This document shows positions 1-12,229 of a stretch of 64,000 nt of DNA, piece after piece. Source of the stretch: Halisarca cf. caerulea. Its lineage: Eukaryota > Porifera > Demospongiae > Chondrillida > Halisarcidae. The DNA is taken from contig CAUJGJ010000003.1 of the NCBI GenBank assembly GCA_963170055.1, forward strand, positions 472,844 to 536,843, written 5' to 3'. How positions within the stretch are numbered: the stretch's first letter is position 1; the number at the start of each line of letters is the position of its first letter. Position numbers and translations under genes: made by a program. The notes below the pieces were generated by a model. It was given only the letters and a program-made list of their open reading frames with translations, was not told where the DNA came from and did no database searches.

Positions 1-158
1 TACTGCATGTCCGTGTATATAGACACATTAGATATTCTAATGATATCCACTCTTCTCAGTTCCCTTCAATGAAGCTAGTCTATTGTCTGTGTTCTGTACA
101 TACAACATGTACATTACATCCACTCACATCTTGACCTGCTGTTTCTTTTGTCTTCTAG

Positions 159-344
159 TTATGGCTGAGCTTAAAGCGCTTTGTTTATCAGTTGAGGAAG
201 CCATAACAGTTTGGAAGCACTCCAGTGAATGGGAAGCCAAGCTAGTGTCTGTGGCTGCCACCAAAGACAACAGGACAGTCAAGAGCATTGTATCTATCAT
301 GATAAGTGCACATGGATATTCAAAGAATTGTGAAGTACTGAGAG
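159..344 (+). CDS. Exon for ~60-residue module (copy A), phase 1-1
   Basis: Internal exon of 186 nt, bounded by a pyrimidine-rich acceptor ending TTCTAG and a GTATGT donor. It enters and leaves in phase 1 (GTT codon split at the start, GGx at the end) and gives about 62 residues, including LSVEEAITVWKHSSEWEAK and VAATKDNRTVKSI. The reading frame is open throughout and is conserved in two further copies at 24310 and 25049, which argues for coding. The predicted helices and length resemble death-fold (CARD/DED-like) units, but I do not recognise the family with certainty. The flanking intron sequence is also shared with the 24.3 kb copy. Its gene partners further downstream are 24 kb away, so it could belong to an upstream gene or be a relic. 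Confidence 0.6.
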
Positions 345-1459
345 GTATGTGAAAGGAGGGAGGACTGTAAGTATTGTGATGTTTCAATGTTTGTATCAAA
401 TTAAATTCTTATATGACATATTTAACTATATAACAAACTCAGTCTTGTGAGTGTACATATACTTGGTATATATGTGGATGTGTATTGTACCATAACAGTT
501 GACTACACATTGCTGTAATACATCAGTGTCGGTTTGGTCCCTCAATACAAACTACCATTCTGTACATCTTCACATCCAGGGTATTATCTGGGGTCAATTA
601 TTGGGAGGGACCTACACATCTGTATACGTATGTACACATGCACATGTGGTGTGCCACAGGCATGTGTATTCAATGATATTATAAACACGCTCATGCATGC
701 AGCATGCACATCAGGTTTTCTTTTAGGATAATGATGAAAACGGGGCAATAGCAAAGTACAGTGATGTAATGGGGGGGGGGGGGGCAGATATGTATGTGGA
801 ATGCATGATAGTGGTCTAAACTAGGGGGTGTGAGGGCATGCTCCCCCAGGGAAATTTTCAGTTTTAATGCCTCATAAGGTGATAAATGAGCCTGTTTTAT
901 GCCACTCTGAATACAGTACACAGATCAGTCTGTTGCAATTGTCCACATGTTATAGCTAGTAAGGCCCCTAGGAATCCATTCCAAAATTAAGGGAATTCTA
1001 CTTCATGATTTCCCCTATTCCGTTTCATTTCATTTTGCAAAATGCAGCATGTGTTTGGTAGGAAATGCAGTGAAATATATACCCAACTGTTAGCAGAAAT
1101 TGAACAGGCAGACTAGGGTTATACATAGCAGCAATACTAATAATATGCAAAAGCCACCCTTTCCACATATAAACCAGCTTTGATTTTTTCTTCTCTCTTA
1201 GGGTATTCTCCTTTAGCTTAAGGAGAGTTCTTTTTGGCCCTTTTCCTAGCTGGAGGGCTATTTTCTCCATCCTAAACCATCTGGCTGTAGGATTGCATCA
1301 TACCACTGCATTATTGGTGTCACTTTTTGTGGTTAATAAATTAATTTAAGCCTACAGCAACAATGTAATAATTTCAGATCATTCCATTTCAGACTACACA
1401 TTCTTTGTATTTTGTCTGTTTTCTATTAAAATGGATATCTAGGGGCTTTAAACTATATA
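345..1459. other. Intron-like stretch, no gene seen
   Basis: No supported coding sequence. The first ~350 bases resemble the intron after the copy at 24310-24492, so the duplication covers exon plus flanks. A poly-G run lies near 771-784. The rest is AT-rich sequence without a clear repeat boundary. Confidence 0.5.
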
Positions 1460-2173
1460 CACATATGAGACATGTCCAGATTTGTTATGATAGAGCTTCC
1501 CAGTTTGCATAGTGATAATATGTTATTTTTGAGTACCTTTAAGTTATTAGTCACACATTTATCTCGTGATTCAGCCTGATATTAGGGCGTATACGAATAC
1601 CAAATCCGCAATTAGTGACGTTTTCTGTCATTATGCACGTTTACTCCGTCACATGCTGACCTGTGACCTAGCTGGATATCCTTCTGAACTCTGGTTTTCG
1701 GCTGAGCGCAAAGTGAAGGAACAAGCTGGAGACAGTTTATAGGTGCCAACTTCAAGCCATTGTAATATGCAATTTTTCCATGCAGAAGCAAAGAACCTTT
1801 ACTCCTGTCACAAGTTACAACAGCTTCAATTTTGCTGTTTGAGGGTCGTTTTTACAGATCTCGGCTTTGGAGCAGAATTGTCAATGCCTCTGCATGGAAA
1901 AGTTAAAATGCTTCACTGTAACAATTTATGTGAAAGAATAGTCTTAGAAGCATTCCACCATTTTTGCGCCCAGAGTTTTTCGCTTTTTAATAGGGGTTAG
2001 GAAAACCATACGAGCTTCTTCGTGAGAGGTCAGATCTTTTAAAATGGTAATTCTCGAAACGTTTATGCCTCTACCTACATGTTAAGCCTTCGTTTGATGC
2101 TCTCAGAACAAAGGCTGTAAAAAACACTGAAATTTTCACACCTCCGAGTTAGCGCAGACATGTCCCACATGCT
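1460..2173 (+). mobile_element. MITE, CGCATGTG family, copy A
   Basis: A 714-bp element with inverted ends that are degenerate forms of CGCATGTGGGACATGTCC. It is flanked by a TA dinucleotide on both sides (1458-1459, 2174-2175). Two further copies at 14105-14836 and 51404-52130 share it end to end. No transposase is encoded; short open frames inside are not conserved. Confidence 0.75.
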
Positions 2174-2175
2174 TA

Positions 2176-2512
2176 GGAAAGCAAGTAATTCGAGTTGAAA
2201 ACTCGTAGGGGCTGCCGCCCCACACACTCGAATCACTTGCAAAGCATTGAGGTGTATGTGCACAGCTGAACATTCACTGAACATACTGTTTATTGTAGCT
2301 GGACAGTTGTTTTGAAAACAATTGCCATATTTGGCAATTGTTTTTAAAACATTTCCTATAACTCATTCCTGTATAAATTCATACTTCCCTATTACTATTA
2401 TATAAATTCTCTATTATAAGACTTTTTTCAAATCCATATTATATTTATATATATATATTATATACCGGACTAGCATTACACACCGGAAGTCCTAATGAAA
2501 ACAATATAGGGA
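2176..2512 (+). repeat. Structured repeat with hairpins and (TA)n, copy 1
   Basis: A ~340-bp unit with, in order: an AATTCGAGTT/AACTCG hairpin with a GC-rich loop, a palindrome around AATTGCCATATTTGGCAATT, an AT-rich tract ending in (TA)n, and a terminal block CATTACACACCGGAAGTCC. The same order appears at 22742-23098 and, inverted and interrupted, at 55143-56237. Confidence 0.7.
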
Positions 2513-2514
2513 TA

Positions 2515-3864
2515 CGCAGGTAAGTTATGTCCGAATCTAGCCAAAACATGGGCGTTTTGTGGTTTTCACGTCATGTATTTCATTATCACTGAATTGCGTG
2601 GGTTGGTCATGTGCCAGTAACGTGAATCAGCTTAGGAAGCTCAGTAACAAGAAAGTAGAAGCTCCAGACCATACCCAATTTACACAGCACGTTCTGTTCT
2701 CGAAATTCTAAACATTAGTTTTTGGATGTTAACGCTTTCTTTGGCAGGTTGGATAGAATGTACGCCGATTTTAAGTGCAAACTGGATATTGGAAGGGAAG
2801 CCGTGGATTCGACATCGAGGGAAGTTGACAATCTTTTTCCAACTTCTTCGATCGTTTAGAACCACGGAGCTATGTAAGATCGTATGATTGATTTGGCCTT
2901 GAGAGAATTAAGCCTTCTTCGGGCAAATTTCTTTGTGAAAGGCTGAGATCTAAATGGCGGTCCATGACTACAAAAATGTAAGGAGGATTTCTAAAAGGTA
3001 AAGCTATATTTCACTGCGTATACTTTTGATTGTTTCGTGCGAGATATGCCGCACTATTTCTTGTCTTGTCCTGGCTGGAAAGCCACAAAAGGCTGCACAA
3101 ACAGCCAAGGAGTAGAATTAAAAAGTATACGCGGTGAAAATGTAAGTATTGATCCTACGTTCATTTCAAACCCACTTTATAAGGTTTAAAAGCCATCATC
3201 CAGATCTCTGCCTTTGCACTAAAACTTTTTTCACCACGAGCACATACAACTCTAGCCATAGACTAGTCTATGTCCTAGCTGAGATTTCATGTGATGTCAC
3301 GTGACTTTACCGAAGGAAGATAACTTTCACCACAAAAAACTTCATCGAAAAACGCGGTGGTAGAAATCTTCGATTCTCAGCATGAAACTTTGAGGTGTTG
3401 TCCCCAAAGGGTCAAACCCCTAGAATCCGAATGAGGGTCTTTGTATGTTGTTTCGTTTGTTTTATGTCCAACGGATTGTAATTGATCACCTTAGAATTTT
3501 GAACAAATTGTTGGACAGAACAGCCATACAGTGGAGCCTGAAGACCCTGATTCGGATTTAAGAAGTTCGACATCTGTGTGTTCTTTTAAGCCCAGTTTTG
3601 TGTCCAAAAGCCTAAGTTTCTACCACCGCGTTTTTGCATTTTTATGTTTTCGTATACAGTTAGAAAAACTCGTCATACAAAGTTTTGTGTCTCTCCATAA
3701 GAATCTAAAACACTCAGATACAAAGTAGATATGCTTAACAAACAATACAAAGCGTTTTCTGGGCATCACTAGTCGTGCACATGCAAAACAAACCGATTGA
3801 TTTCACTACTTCAATAACGGCGGCCATTTTTGTTTATGTCCAAATCGGACATAACATGCCTGTG
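2515..3864 (-). mobile_element. CGCAGGTA element, long type, copy 1 (inverted)
   Basis: A 1350-bp element whose ends are inverted CGCAGGTAAGTTATGTCC-like repeats, flanked by TA on both sides (2513-2514, 3865-3866). The GGACATAA/TTATGTCC palindrome recurs at both ends and in the middle. Compared with the copies at 12230, 30156, 33779 and 52408 it lies in the opposite orientation. It has no long open frame, so it is non-autonomous. Confidence 0.85.
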
Positions 3865-3866
3865 TA

Positions 3867-4362
3867 ACCTATGTGCCCCCCCCTCTAAAAGAAATCCTGC
3901 ACATGTGCAAACATGCACAAGTACTTATACATGAATAAATCCTTGCATGAGTGTTTATGTCATGCTGTTGGCGCATAGCTGAACCATGTGAAATTTATAT
4001 TTAGAACTCTTAAATTTTGACACATGCATTCAATGTAATTGCTACAAATACTTACCATTGGACTTCAGATTGATTATAACAAGCTTAAAATGATATATAC
4101 CCATTTTTGGCAAATTGTACTTTTTGGGCCCCTATATTATTTTTACTTTTACCAGAAGTGTCTGTAAGGTCCATAATGATGTCTATATATACTGTCAAAC
4201 TTGTTTACAACAATACCCTTGGTGCCACTAAAATGTGCTGCTATAACCAACTTGTTGTTGTAACCAGGACATTTAGTACAGGCCATTGAATCCGTTCCCG
4301 CTGTGTGTGTTGTTTAAAGGGATTGATGTTGTAAACAGTGACTTTCTAACCAAGTTTGACTG

Positions 4363-4424
<62 letters not shown>

Positions 4425-4989
4425 TATGTCAACGACATGGCAAACGTTAAGGCAGTACTAAATACTTGACTATAATTCGACTAAATTGGAACGTTTGCTC
4501 CTCATTTCATCAGTGAAGAGTCTTTTGGAGCAGAAGAGATCTTCGAAGCGTTAGTTTTGTGAACAACAACAATTTCCAAGCAATTCGAGTTTCCAGGGCC
4601 GTAGGCGGCCCACGAATTTTTTGAACTCCAATTGCTCGTTACAAATGGATTCATGATTAATTTTTAGAGTGACTATTAAATAAATTAAACAGGTGCAAAG
4701 TAGTACAAAGATTGTAGCATGCAGTTAGTGAATATTAGTTAAGATCAATGTCATAGTATATAGTAACGCTAAGTCTACTTAGATGTGAAGTGTCCTTCAG
4801 CAATCTGAAGAACAAACGGCTCCATGGCTGCATGGCTTGGTTTTGATCTTGCTTCACGAATACACAAAATGGAAGCACGCAGCAGAGCAAAGCTCAATCT
4901 GCATCAAATCAAGTAAAGCATTTGGGAATATAGAATGTTCTTCTTATCACTCAAAAGATGAGCTAGACATTTGAAGAAAGTGCTGTCAA
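3867..4989. other. Non-genic stretch with (TA)n at ~4369-4420
   Basis: No supported gene. It contains a (TA)n microsatellite followed by AT-rich sequence. A short stretch near 4575-4640 has an AATTCGAGTT...AATTTTTTGAACTC inverted arrangement that distantly recalls the structured repeat at 2176. Confidence 0.5.
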
Positions 4990-6023
4990 TGCCTCCCTTA
5001 CCTCCCGTGCAGGACAGAACTATAATGGAGTAAAACTTGCATGCTCCACTTCACGAACTCGCTCCTCGTATTGCCTTTTCTTCTCCAATTTGTGTTTGTA
5101 ATATGTTGCTGTCAGAGATGATTTGCGGTTCGATTGGGTGCTAGGGTTGAAAACCCGTACATCTAAAAATACCTTTTTGAACAGACCACCCCAGGAACCG
5201 AACATGGCAATATCAAGTCTAGCTTGGTCAAGAATGATAGCTGATTGATGATGTATTACTTCTCCCTGGATTGGCTGCAGATGAGGTTCATTGGAAACTC
5301 CATGACATATATTGGTCAGTAATTGAGCTGTTAGGTCTCTGATCTCTTTGTGGTATATGGAGGGGAATCCTCCAGTGGGAAATGAAGGGGCATGTTCAAT
5401 GCTGAAATGCTGACCACATCCACAAGTTGAAGGGATATTCTGGAGGAGCCAACCATATCGGAAAGCAATTGCATCCCTGAAAGCGGATTTGTGAAGAAGG
5501 AAATGGTGGGCTTCGAAGGGCAAAGCTGTCACACAGGTAGATGCACCTTTCTCTTGAGCCAGTTCTACGCATCTCTTTTGAGCAGGAGTAAATTTTGATA
5601 ATCAGGGCTTCCATCTGATCTGCAAGGTCTTTGTGACGCTTTGAGCATCTTTCATTCTTGATCTTCTTTTAAGCATGCAGCTGCTATGGTGAGATCATAA
5701 TCTTTTTGCTCCATTAAGCATGATTTCAGAGGCTCACACATGAGGCATAAAGTCTCGTGTGCCTCACTTGCTGTGATGGTGGGATTGCTTATGCCTAAGC
5801 CTCCTAAACGGGGTGGGACAGAAAGTAAGGCTCAAGCAACATCACCAGGACAAGCTTGACCAGTGAGTGTAGGCAATATCTTTGAGACTAGAGTTTCTTC
5901 AATTGGTCCCAAGAGATCAGATGAACTCAGAGTGTCCCATTTAGTAATACGTATGAGATAGGACCAATTCGATTGAAGACCATGTCTGAGGGCAGCATAT
6001 ATAGCAGTGTGGGGTTATGTCTC

Positions 6024-7671
6024 CCCAGGTCAAAATTACAACCATGTGTGCAGGACAAAACAACTATGTTACAACCTTGATTTGACTTTCCAACCATGTT
6101 TCATGGCTGTTGCAACAAGATTTTACCTGATATGATATCCACAGGCCATTTACATGCTTGAAACAATTAAGCAGGTAACCACCATGCATGCTTACTAACA
6201 ACGTACAGAATTTACCATGAAGAGGAAAGCATAGAGTCCATAACAGTATAGAAATTGCAGACTGATATAGGGCAAGATGGACATTGGTCTGGACAGACAG
6301 GCATAAGGCTAGACAGCCGAGACTGCATGGGTTCAGCATACAAATCCCTGCATCATGCATATGGGATATAATAATACAATGCTATTTAAATTGAAAATAT
6401 GGGATGTATTGGAATTTTCACACTGCACCCAGGGCACAAACCTCTGTCTTAAAGGGTTATACCAGACCTAGCTTTGCATCATCTCTAGCCCATTGCCCCT
6501 CTGTCCATACCTCTCTATTATCTATGTCTAGACCTATAGACCCATCTGGTCCGACACATGCATGCATGCTCATCCACAAGTCTGTGTAGCCCTATGCAAC
6601 AATTATCTCCACCTTATTACTATGAAGTACTTTTTGGGACTAATGGCTGCCAGCAATTCATAGCCAGTACATCCGATCCTGGCTAAGCGTTGCCGGCATT
6701 TGCAGGCCTATATTCTGTCACAGTTTGTTGTCTGCAGCTTGCTTAGTAGTTGTAGATACAGATCATTTCCAAGGGGTTCATTTTTAAGCATTAGTGTTAT
6801 AGGATTTATGGTCTGAGGATGTTCTTAGCTTCCTATATAATTATGTGGATTGAAAAAGGTGACGTCACGTGATAGCAACGTGCCTTCTACGCATGCGCGA
6901 AGAAATGCTACATTCAAATTCGAAGGTACAGAAAGAACATACAAAGAAAGCTAGCGTATAGCTTGGTTCTATAAGATGGCATGTACGACGTACTGTCTCC
7001 GAGCGACTCGAACCTGAAAGCGAACACGCGTGTTGTTGTTCACGTCGAAGAGAAAAAGCCGAAATTTTAATTTTGTAAAGATGTTGGCATTGGTTCTTCG
7101 TGATCTTAAGTGAGTTACTGCGCTGCGGTTTGCTTGATGCTATTTGGCTTAGCCATCAATATTATAACATTTCGAATGTTTGTTTTTCTAGATGACTGAA
7201 TCCAGTTAAATTACTCGAATAACAGCTGAATATGGAGGTAACAAAGGAACGTATACTGGATGGAGAGATACGCAAAGATACCGTAGTAGACGAAACCATC
7301 TTATCTTGCTTATGTACGATGACAATGTTGAGCAAACCTCTTTTTTTCAATTTTTTACCTTGTAAATGTTTGAATATGAATTCCAATATTGATGGGGATT
7401 AAATTTCATTTTGTAGTATTATAGTTTAATAATATAATATATAGTATGTATTAGTATAAATTATTCCATACCAGCTGTATAGTAGAAAACATGGTAGTTA
7501 CTTGCTGTTTACATGGTAGCTACATGGCAGAAACATGGCAAGTACAGTTTCAATTTCAAGGTGTTTAACTGCCGTTTTCTTCCCTGTAACATGCAAGTTA
7601 CAAGCTTATTACCACATTGCTGAAAACATTCTTGAAACATTGTAGAATGTGGCAAGTTTTTTTGACCTGGG
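6024..7671. mobile_element. TIR element inside the LINE (CCCAGGTCAAAA ends)
   Basis: A 1648-bp insertion with inverted ends CCCAGGTCAAAA and TTTTGACCTGGG, flanked by TCTC on both sides (6020-6023, 7672-7675). Removing it rejoins the LINE coding pieces. No transposase is recognised inside. A CpG-rich patch with TGACGTCA-like and CACGTG-like words lies near 6857-7040. Superfamily unknown; 4-bp duplication if the stated ends are exact. Confidence 0.65.
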
Positions 7672-9130
7672 TCTCTAATCTTTGCCAATATTTGATTAAC
7701 TCACTTTTCCATTTAGAAACTTTACTTCTGATGTTCTCCTCCACAAATACAGATGAACCTATTCCACCACCTAGATAAGTGGCCCGTCAGTTACGATCAT
7801 GATACCGGATTCTCCAAATATCTTTTGGGCCAATTGAAGGAACTCCTCTTTAGCAAGTAATTTAGTCTTAGACTAATTGCTGTAAGCATAGTACCCATAT
7901 CTAGGCCTTTTCTCACTCAATTTATCCCACCACCAGTTTTTCAAACTTTCAATGGTGGCACCAGCTGCGGAATCATCTGCATACCAGACTTGGTTAGTAA
8001 GTGATTGCAATTTCTGAATAAATGGCAAAGTTCCTATGGCATACATTGCCATGGCTAAGGGGTCTCCCTGCATTGTCCTTTCTTATGAAAGAATGGATTC
8101 AACATCGGCAAAATGGTAGGATGGATCCCTGTGTGTGTTGATGAGGATTGGAGCAAGAGAATGCTCCTGGTGTTCATAAGAGAACCTTGTCGATTCGATG
8201 AATTGAATGCGTTTGTGGCATCTACAAAGAGGGCTGCTTGTGTTTCAGATTGGGAGAAGATAGATGACATGGTATGAAATGCAGTTTCACAACCTGCTTC
8301 AAGGCCAGCACATAGTTGCATGGATCCCCCAGCATTTTGTAGATCTGTCTTGACTACGTTCATGATGGTTTTACCAATCATTCTGTGGATGACTTCACCA
8401 ATTCCAATGGGCCTCACACCCGGGTTTTTGGTAAGAGGAATAAGCCTATAAGCTGAGTAGGCAATAAGGCAAGTGGGGTCAACGTATGACATACATAGTC
8501 GTTTTGTAATGTTTGCAAGGGCTGAGCAGAGATCATTTGATGCATCACCAAAGGCAGTACACAATCTTCTCTAACACCTGGCATCAACACTAGAAGGACC
8601 TGCTGCACTTTCAGTCCTAAAAGCAAACTTCCTTAAATCCTCACCTGAAATGCTGTCAAAAATGACATGCAACAAATGTTATTCATCTAGGCCTTCAGGT
8701 AAGATTGTGTCAATAGTAGCAAATTTTGGATTTGGATGCTTGTCTTTCAAAACCCGATAAACCGAAGAAGTACCTGAGGAGGTATTAATTGAATCATCTA
8801 AATTCAAGATTACACTCTCTGATTTCATGGACGAACGTTGTAGAGCTGGACAAACCTTGCCCTTCATCATTAGGTTGGCAAACTCTCTGGATTCATCAAA
8901 AGAATCCTTCTGAGAACAAGGTTTAAGGGATAGTCTAAGACGAAATTGAATTGTTTTGGCTTTTGCTACAAGAACACTGATTTCACCACTTTTCCAAAGT
9001 TGTAGTCATTTCTCAAGACAAGTTACATGATCTTTAGTCTTGGATTTGCATGAGGCTTCTGGAGTAAGAGGGCAGGCATTGTCATGGCAGCAGTGATTGC
9101 AAAACCTTCGAAAGAAGAAGAGGTTGTGAA

Positions 9131-10652
9131 CACAGGGTATTTATAACCATCCAGGAATAAAATGCAAAAATGGCCGTCTTGAAATAGCTTCACGAATTAT
9201 CGATTGTTTCTACTTAGTTGACAAGATTTCCTCCCAGTTTTTCTTACTGGACAAAAGGTGTATATATTCCGCACATGTTGGCACATAACTAGCGATTGTT
9301 TCTAATGTCTGAAGGAAGATAGCGAGCTAGGAATACATAGCAGTTTCAGACAAACTTCGCCTCAGTCGCACCTTTAGATCCTTCTCAAATCATATGAAAC
9401 AACACGATAAGACAGAACAAGTGGTGAGCTATCCGAAAATCATTCCGGGCTATAGGTTATAATCTTCCGTAAGAAAGTTATAACCAAAAAACCTGTTTTA
9501 TTCACCCTTCAAACAGCCAAAAGTTGACATAAATGGTCTACACAGGGTGTTTATAACTGTCTGTTGCTTGTTCCGATTGTGGGCGGTGCTTGTTTTCCAC
9601 GTCATCAATTAGCGGCTGTTTTTAATGCGTCATTTGGCGTCTTTCGGATGACGTACGAAATTTCACGTATCAACAGAATGGGGGAAGAAGGCGACTTTTG
9701 TGACGTTTTGCCTACGTATGCGTGAAACGTCATGAAAATGGCAGTTTTGTTGAGGGCGAAGATGAAGTCGCTTGGTTAGACCTCAGATGCCTTCGAATCT
9801 CACCAAATCCAACTTCGATGGAATCTTAAGATGTTTCGGTTTGCGAAAATCGTTCCGGGCATAGTGCTACAATCAAGCAGTTTTTCGCAATTGGACCATT
9901 TATGCTAAATTTTTGCCGTTTGAAGGGTGAAAAAACAGGTTTTTCGGTTATAACTTTCTTACAGAAGATTATAACCTATAGCCCGGAACGATTTTCAGAT
10001 AGCTCACCACTTGTTCTGTCTTTTCGTGTTGTTTGATGGGAATTGAGAGGGATCTGAGGTCTAACCAAGGCAAAGTTTGTCTAAAACTGCTATGTATTCC
10101 TAGCTCGCTATCTTCCTTCAGACAATAGAAACAATCGCTAGTTAAGTACCAACATGCGCGGAATATATACAACTTTCGTCCAGTAGGAAGAACTGGGCGA
10201 AAATCTGGTCAACGAAGTAGAAACGATCGATAATTTGTGACGCTATTTCAAGACGGCCATTTTTGCATTTTATTCCCGGACGGTTATAAATACCCTGTGT
10301 AATTGCGAGAAACTGCTTGATTGTAGCACTATGGCCGGAACGATTTTCACAAACCGAAGCATCATAAGATTCAATCGACGTTGGATTTGATGAGATTTGA
10401 AGTCATTAGAGGTCAAACCAAGCAACTTTATCTTTGCCCTCAACTAAAGTGCCATTTTTGTGACGTTTCACGGATACATAGACATAGCGTCACAAAAATT
10501 GCCTTCTTCCCCCATTCTGTTGATACGTGAAATTTCATACGTCAGCTGAAAGATGCTGAATGACACATTAAAAACAGCTGCTAATTGATGACGTTGAAAA
10601 CAAGAACCGCCCACAATCGGAACAAGCAACAGACAGTTATAAACACCCTGTG
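9131..10652 (+). mobile_element. CACAGGGT element split by its own kind (outer copy)
   Basis: Ends CACAGGGTATTTATAACC and the inverted form finishing in CACCCTGTG, flanked by AA on both sides (9129-9130, 10653-10654). It sits inside the LINE coding region. Its middle is interrupted at 9541-10299 by an inverted copy of the same family. Without that inner copy it is about 760 bp, the same size as the single copy at 56536-57296. Confidence 0.85.
9541..10299 (-). mobile_element. CACAGGGT element, inner copy
   Basis: A 759-bp copy with CACAGGGTGTTTATAAC and TTATAAATACCCTGTG ends. It is inserted in inverted orientation into the outer copy and flanked by TA on both sides (9539-9540, 10300-10301). 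The uninterrupted version of the target is seen within 56536-57296. Confidence 0.85.
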
Positions 10653-10822
10653 AAGGCATTGAAAAGGGAAGAAAGTTTCTTGATGAAGCTTTTCCCAATA
10701 GAACCAGAAGGTAGCATAAAGAGATTTGATTTCTCATGTACGATCTCCATGTAAGCGGCATTAATGGCATTCTTGAAGTCATAGCATGAGATACTGTCCG
10801 ACCACATTGCATGATTTATTAT

Positions 10823-11364
10823 TACTGTATCCGCTCTAAAAATTCGTCACCAACTGTTTGCCCATTTTTTCGTCATTTGATGTCATTAGAATATGAATAA
10901 GCAACATGGCTGCCGCTGACGAAAATTTAGAATTTTCCGACAAATCTTTAGAATGTAGACGAAACATTAGAGCGGTTTTGTTTCATGGGCGTATGTGAAT
11001 ATGGTGACTTCAGAACTGAAGGTCCGAACAGCTGTGCGTGGCTATCTCGTTTATCAGGACACCTGGTCACCCGTTCCCGGATGAAGAGTTCGTTTGTCGG
11101 CAAGATGCCGGCAACAAACAAGAAATAACGCCGTGGAAATCACTGGCATGGAGGAAGATGACTTAACAAACAGAAATGCTAGCAAAATCCAGGAACAAAG
11201 CCCTTTGTGACAAATGATTAGATTGCTTCTGGTCAATGATGAAAATTAGAGTAAAATGACGAAAATTAGAGCGCCAAGCATTCGTCAGCATTAGAGTAAG
11301 GAAATACCGGTTCATTATGCCTGACGAAAAATTAGAATGACGAATTTTTAGAGCGAATACGGTA
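10823..11364. mobile_element. MITE with CTCTAAAAATTCGTC ends, copy 1
   Basis: A 542-bp element with inverted ends (TACTGTATCCGCTCTAAA and its near-complement), flanked by an 8-bp direct repeat TTTATTAT (10815-10822, 11365-11372). An 8-bp duplication fits hAT-like or P-like transposition. The interior repeats variants of GACGAAAATTAGAG several times. A second copy lies at 39142-39694. Confidence 0.75.
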
Positions 11365-11655
11365 TTTATTATTGCATTGCATGATTAATTCATGACTGTC
11401 ACAGTGTTCATTCACAAAAATAAAGATACTATGATTTTACTTGGGGGGAACCTTTCTGCTTAGGGGGAGACATACCCAGGTTCCTCTCCCCCAGACCAAA
11501 CCCTGACAGCATACAAGGTTCAGAGGAAGGTTACCATGGCAACTAACCACAAGGACTACAAGCCTGTTTGTGGTTAGTGGGACATCATGTACCTTTGGTT
11601 GCCATGGTTACCAACCTCTATATAGCTCAGTGATCCAAGCAGTGGGAACTATAGA

Positions 11656-12088
11656 CAGGGGCGTAGCCAGGAATTTAAGAAAGGGGGGCTCCATGGAAAT
11701 TAAGAAATCGAAGCAGAGACATTTTGACCCAAGTAGCACTTGAAATTAGCAACCAGATTACATAGCAAAATCCGAATTTAACCATGCCGTAGTATAACCA
11801 CGCCCACCTGACCTTCAATCGCTCAAACATGTCTGTGTACGTATGTAGCGGTTTCTTCAGAACGTATTTACGTTATTCTTAGTATTTCAGATAGTCACAA
11901 GTTTTTAGTTATAAATTAGTTATTCAACAAATCTAAAAATATATTCGTAAACTAACAGACAGTGGGCCTAATCCAGGCCAATTTGTGGGGTTGGGAAGAA
12001 AGGGAGGTCTCAGTCAAGATTTTGTTTGGGAAAAAAACTTCAAAAGGGGGGCTCAAGCCTGCTGAGCCCTGTGATAGCTACGCCTCTG
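11656..12088. mobile_element. hAT-like MITE (CAGGGGCGTAGCC ends)
   Basis: A 433-bp element with ends CAGGGGCGTAGC and GCTACGCCTCTG, flanked by ATAGA on both sides. This CAGGGGCG-type end is typical of hAT-derived MITEs in animals. Noncoding. Confidence 0.7.
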
Positions 12089-12229
12089 ATAGACAGCAGT
12101 TTCATCCTTTTGAGAACTGATCAGCATGGTATACCAACTCCCCAAACCACATCCATCTACCATAGCCCGTAGGCTTTGGTTTCCAACCACATTCCACACA
12201 TTAACCACAGACACTACAATGCAGTACTG

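Larger units (their letters stand above)
4990..10815 (-). pseudogene. Decayed non-LTR retrotransposon with C-terminal RLE
   Basis: Three pieces of one minus-strand polyprotein lie in the expected order. About 10815-10655 is an N-terminal part (NAINAAYMEIVHEKSNLFM region). About 9128-7672 carries the RT, with VRPIGIGEVIHRMIGK, DATNAFNS, GDPLAMAMYAIG and the catalytic WYADD. About 6023-4990 holds the thumb motif RLGGLGIS, a CGCGQHFSIEHA knuckle and RLDIA...VFLDVRVFNP, which looks like a PD-(D/E)xK restriction-like endonuclease. This order is that of early-branching LINEs that lack an APE endonuclease. Several stops and frameshifts make it inactive. The gaps are later insertions at 9131-10652 and 6024-7671. 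Subfamily not determined. Confidence 0.8.

Noticed and set aside
124..399. Minus-strand frames opposite the three module exons
   Set aside because: They mirror the conserved + strand exons and have no splice or family support of their own.
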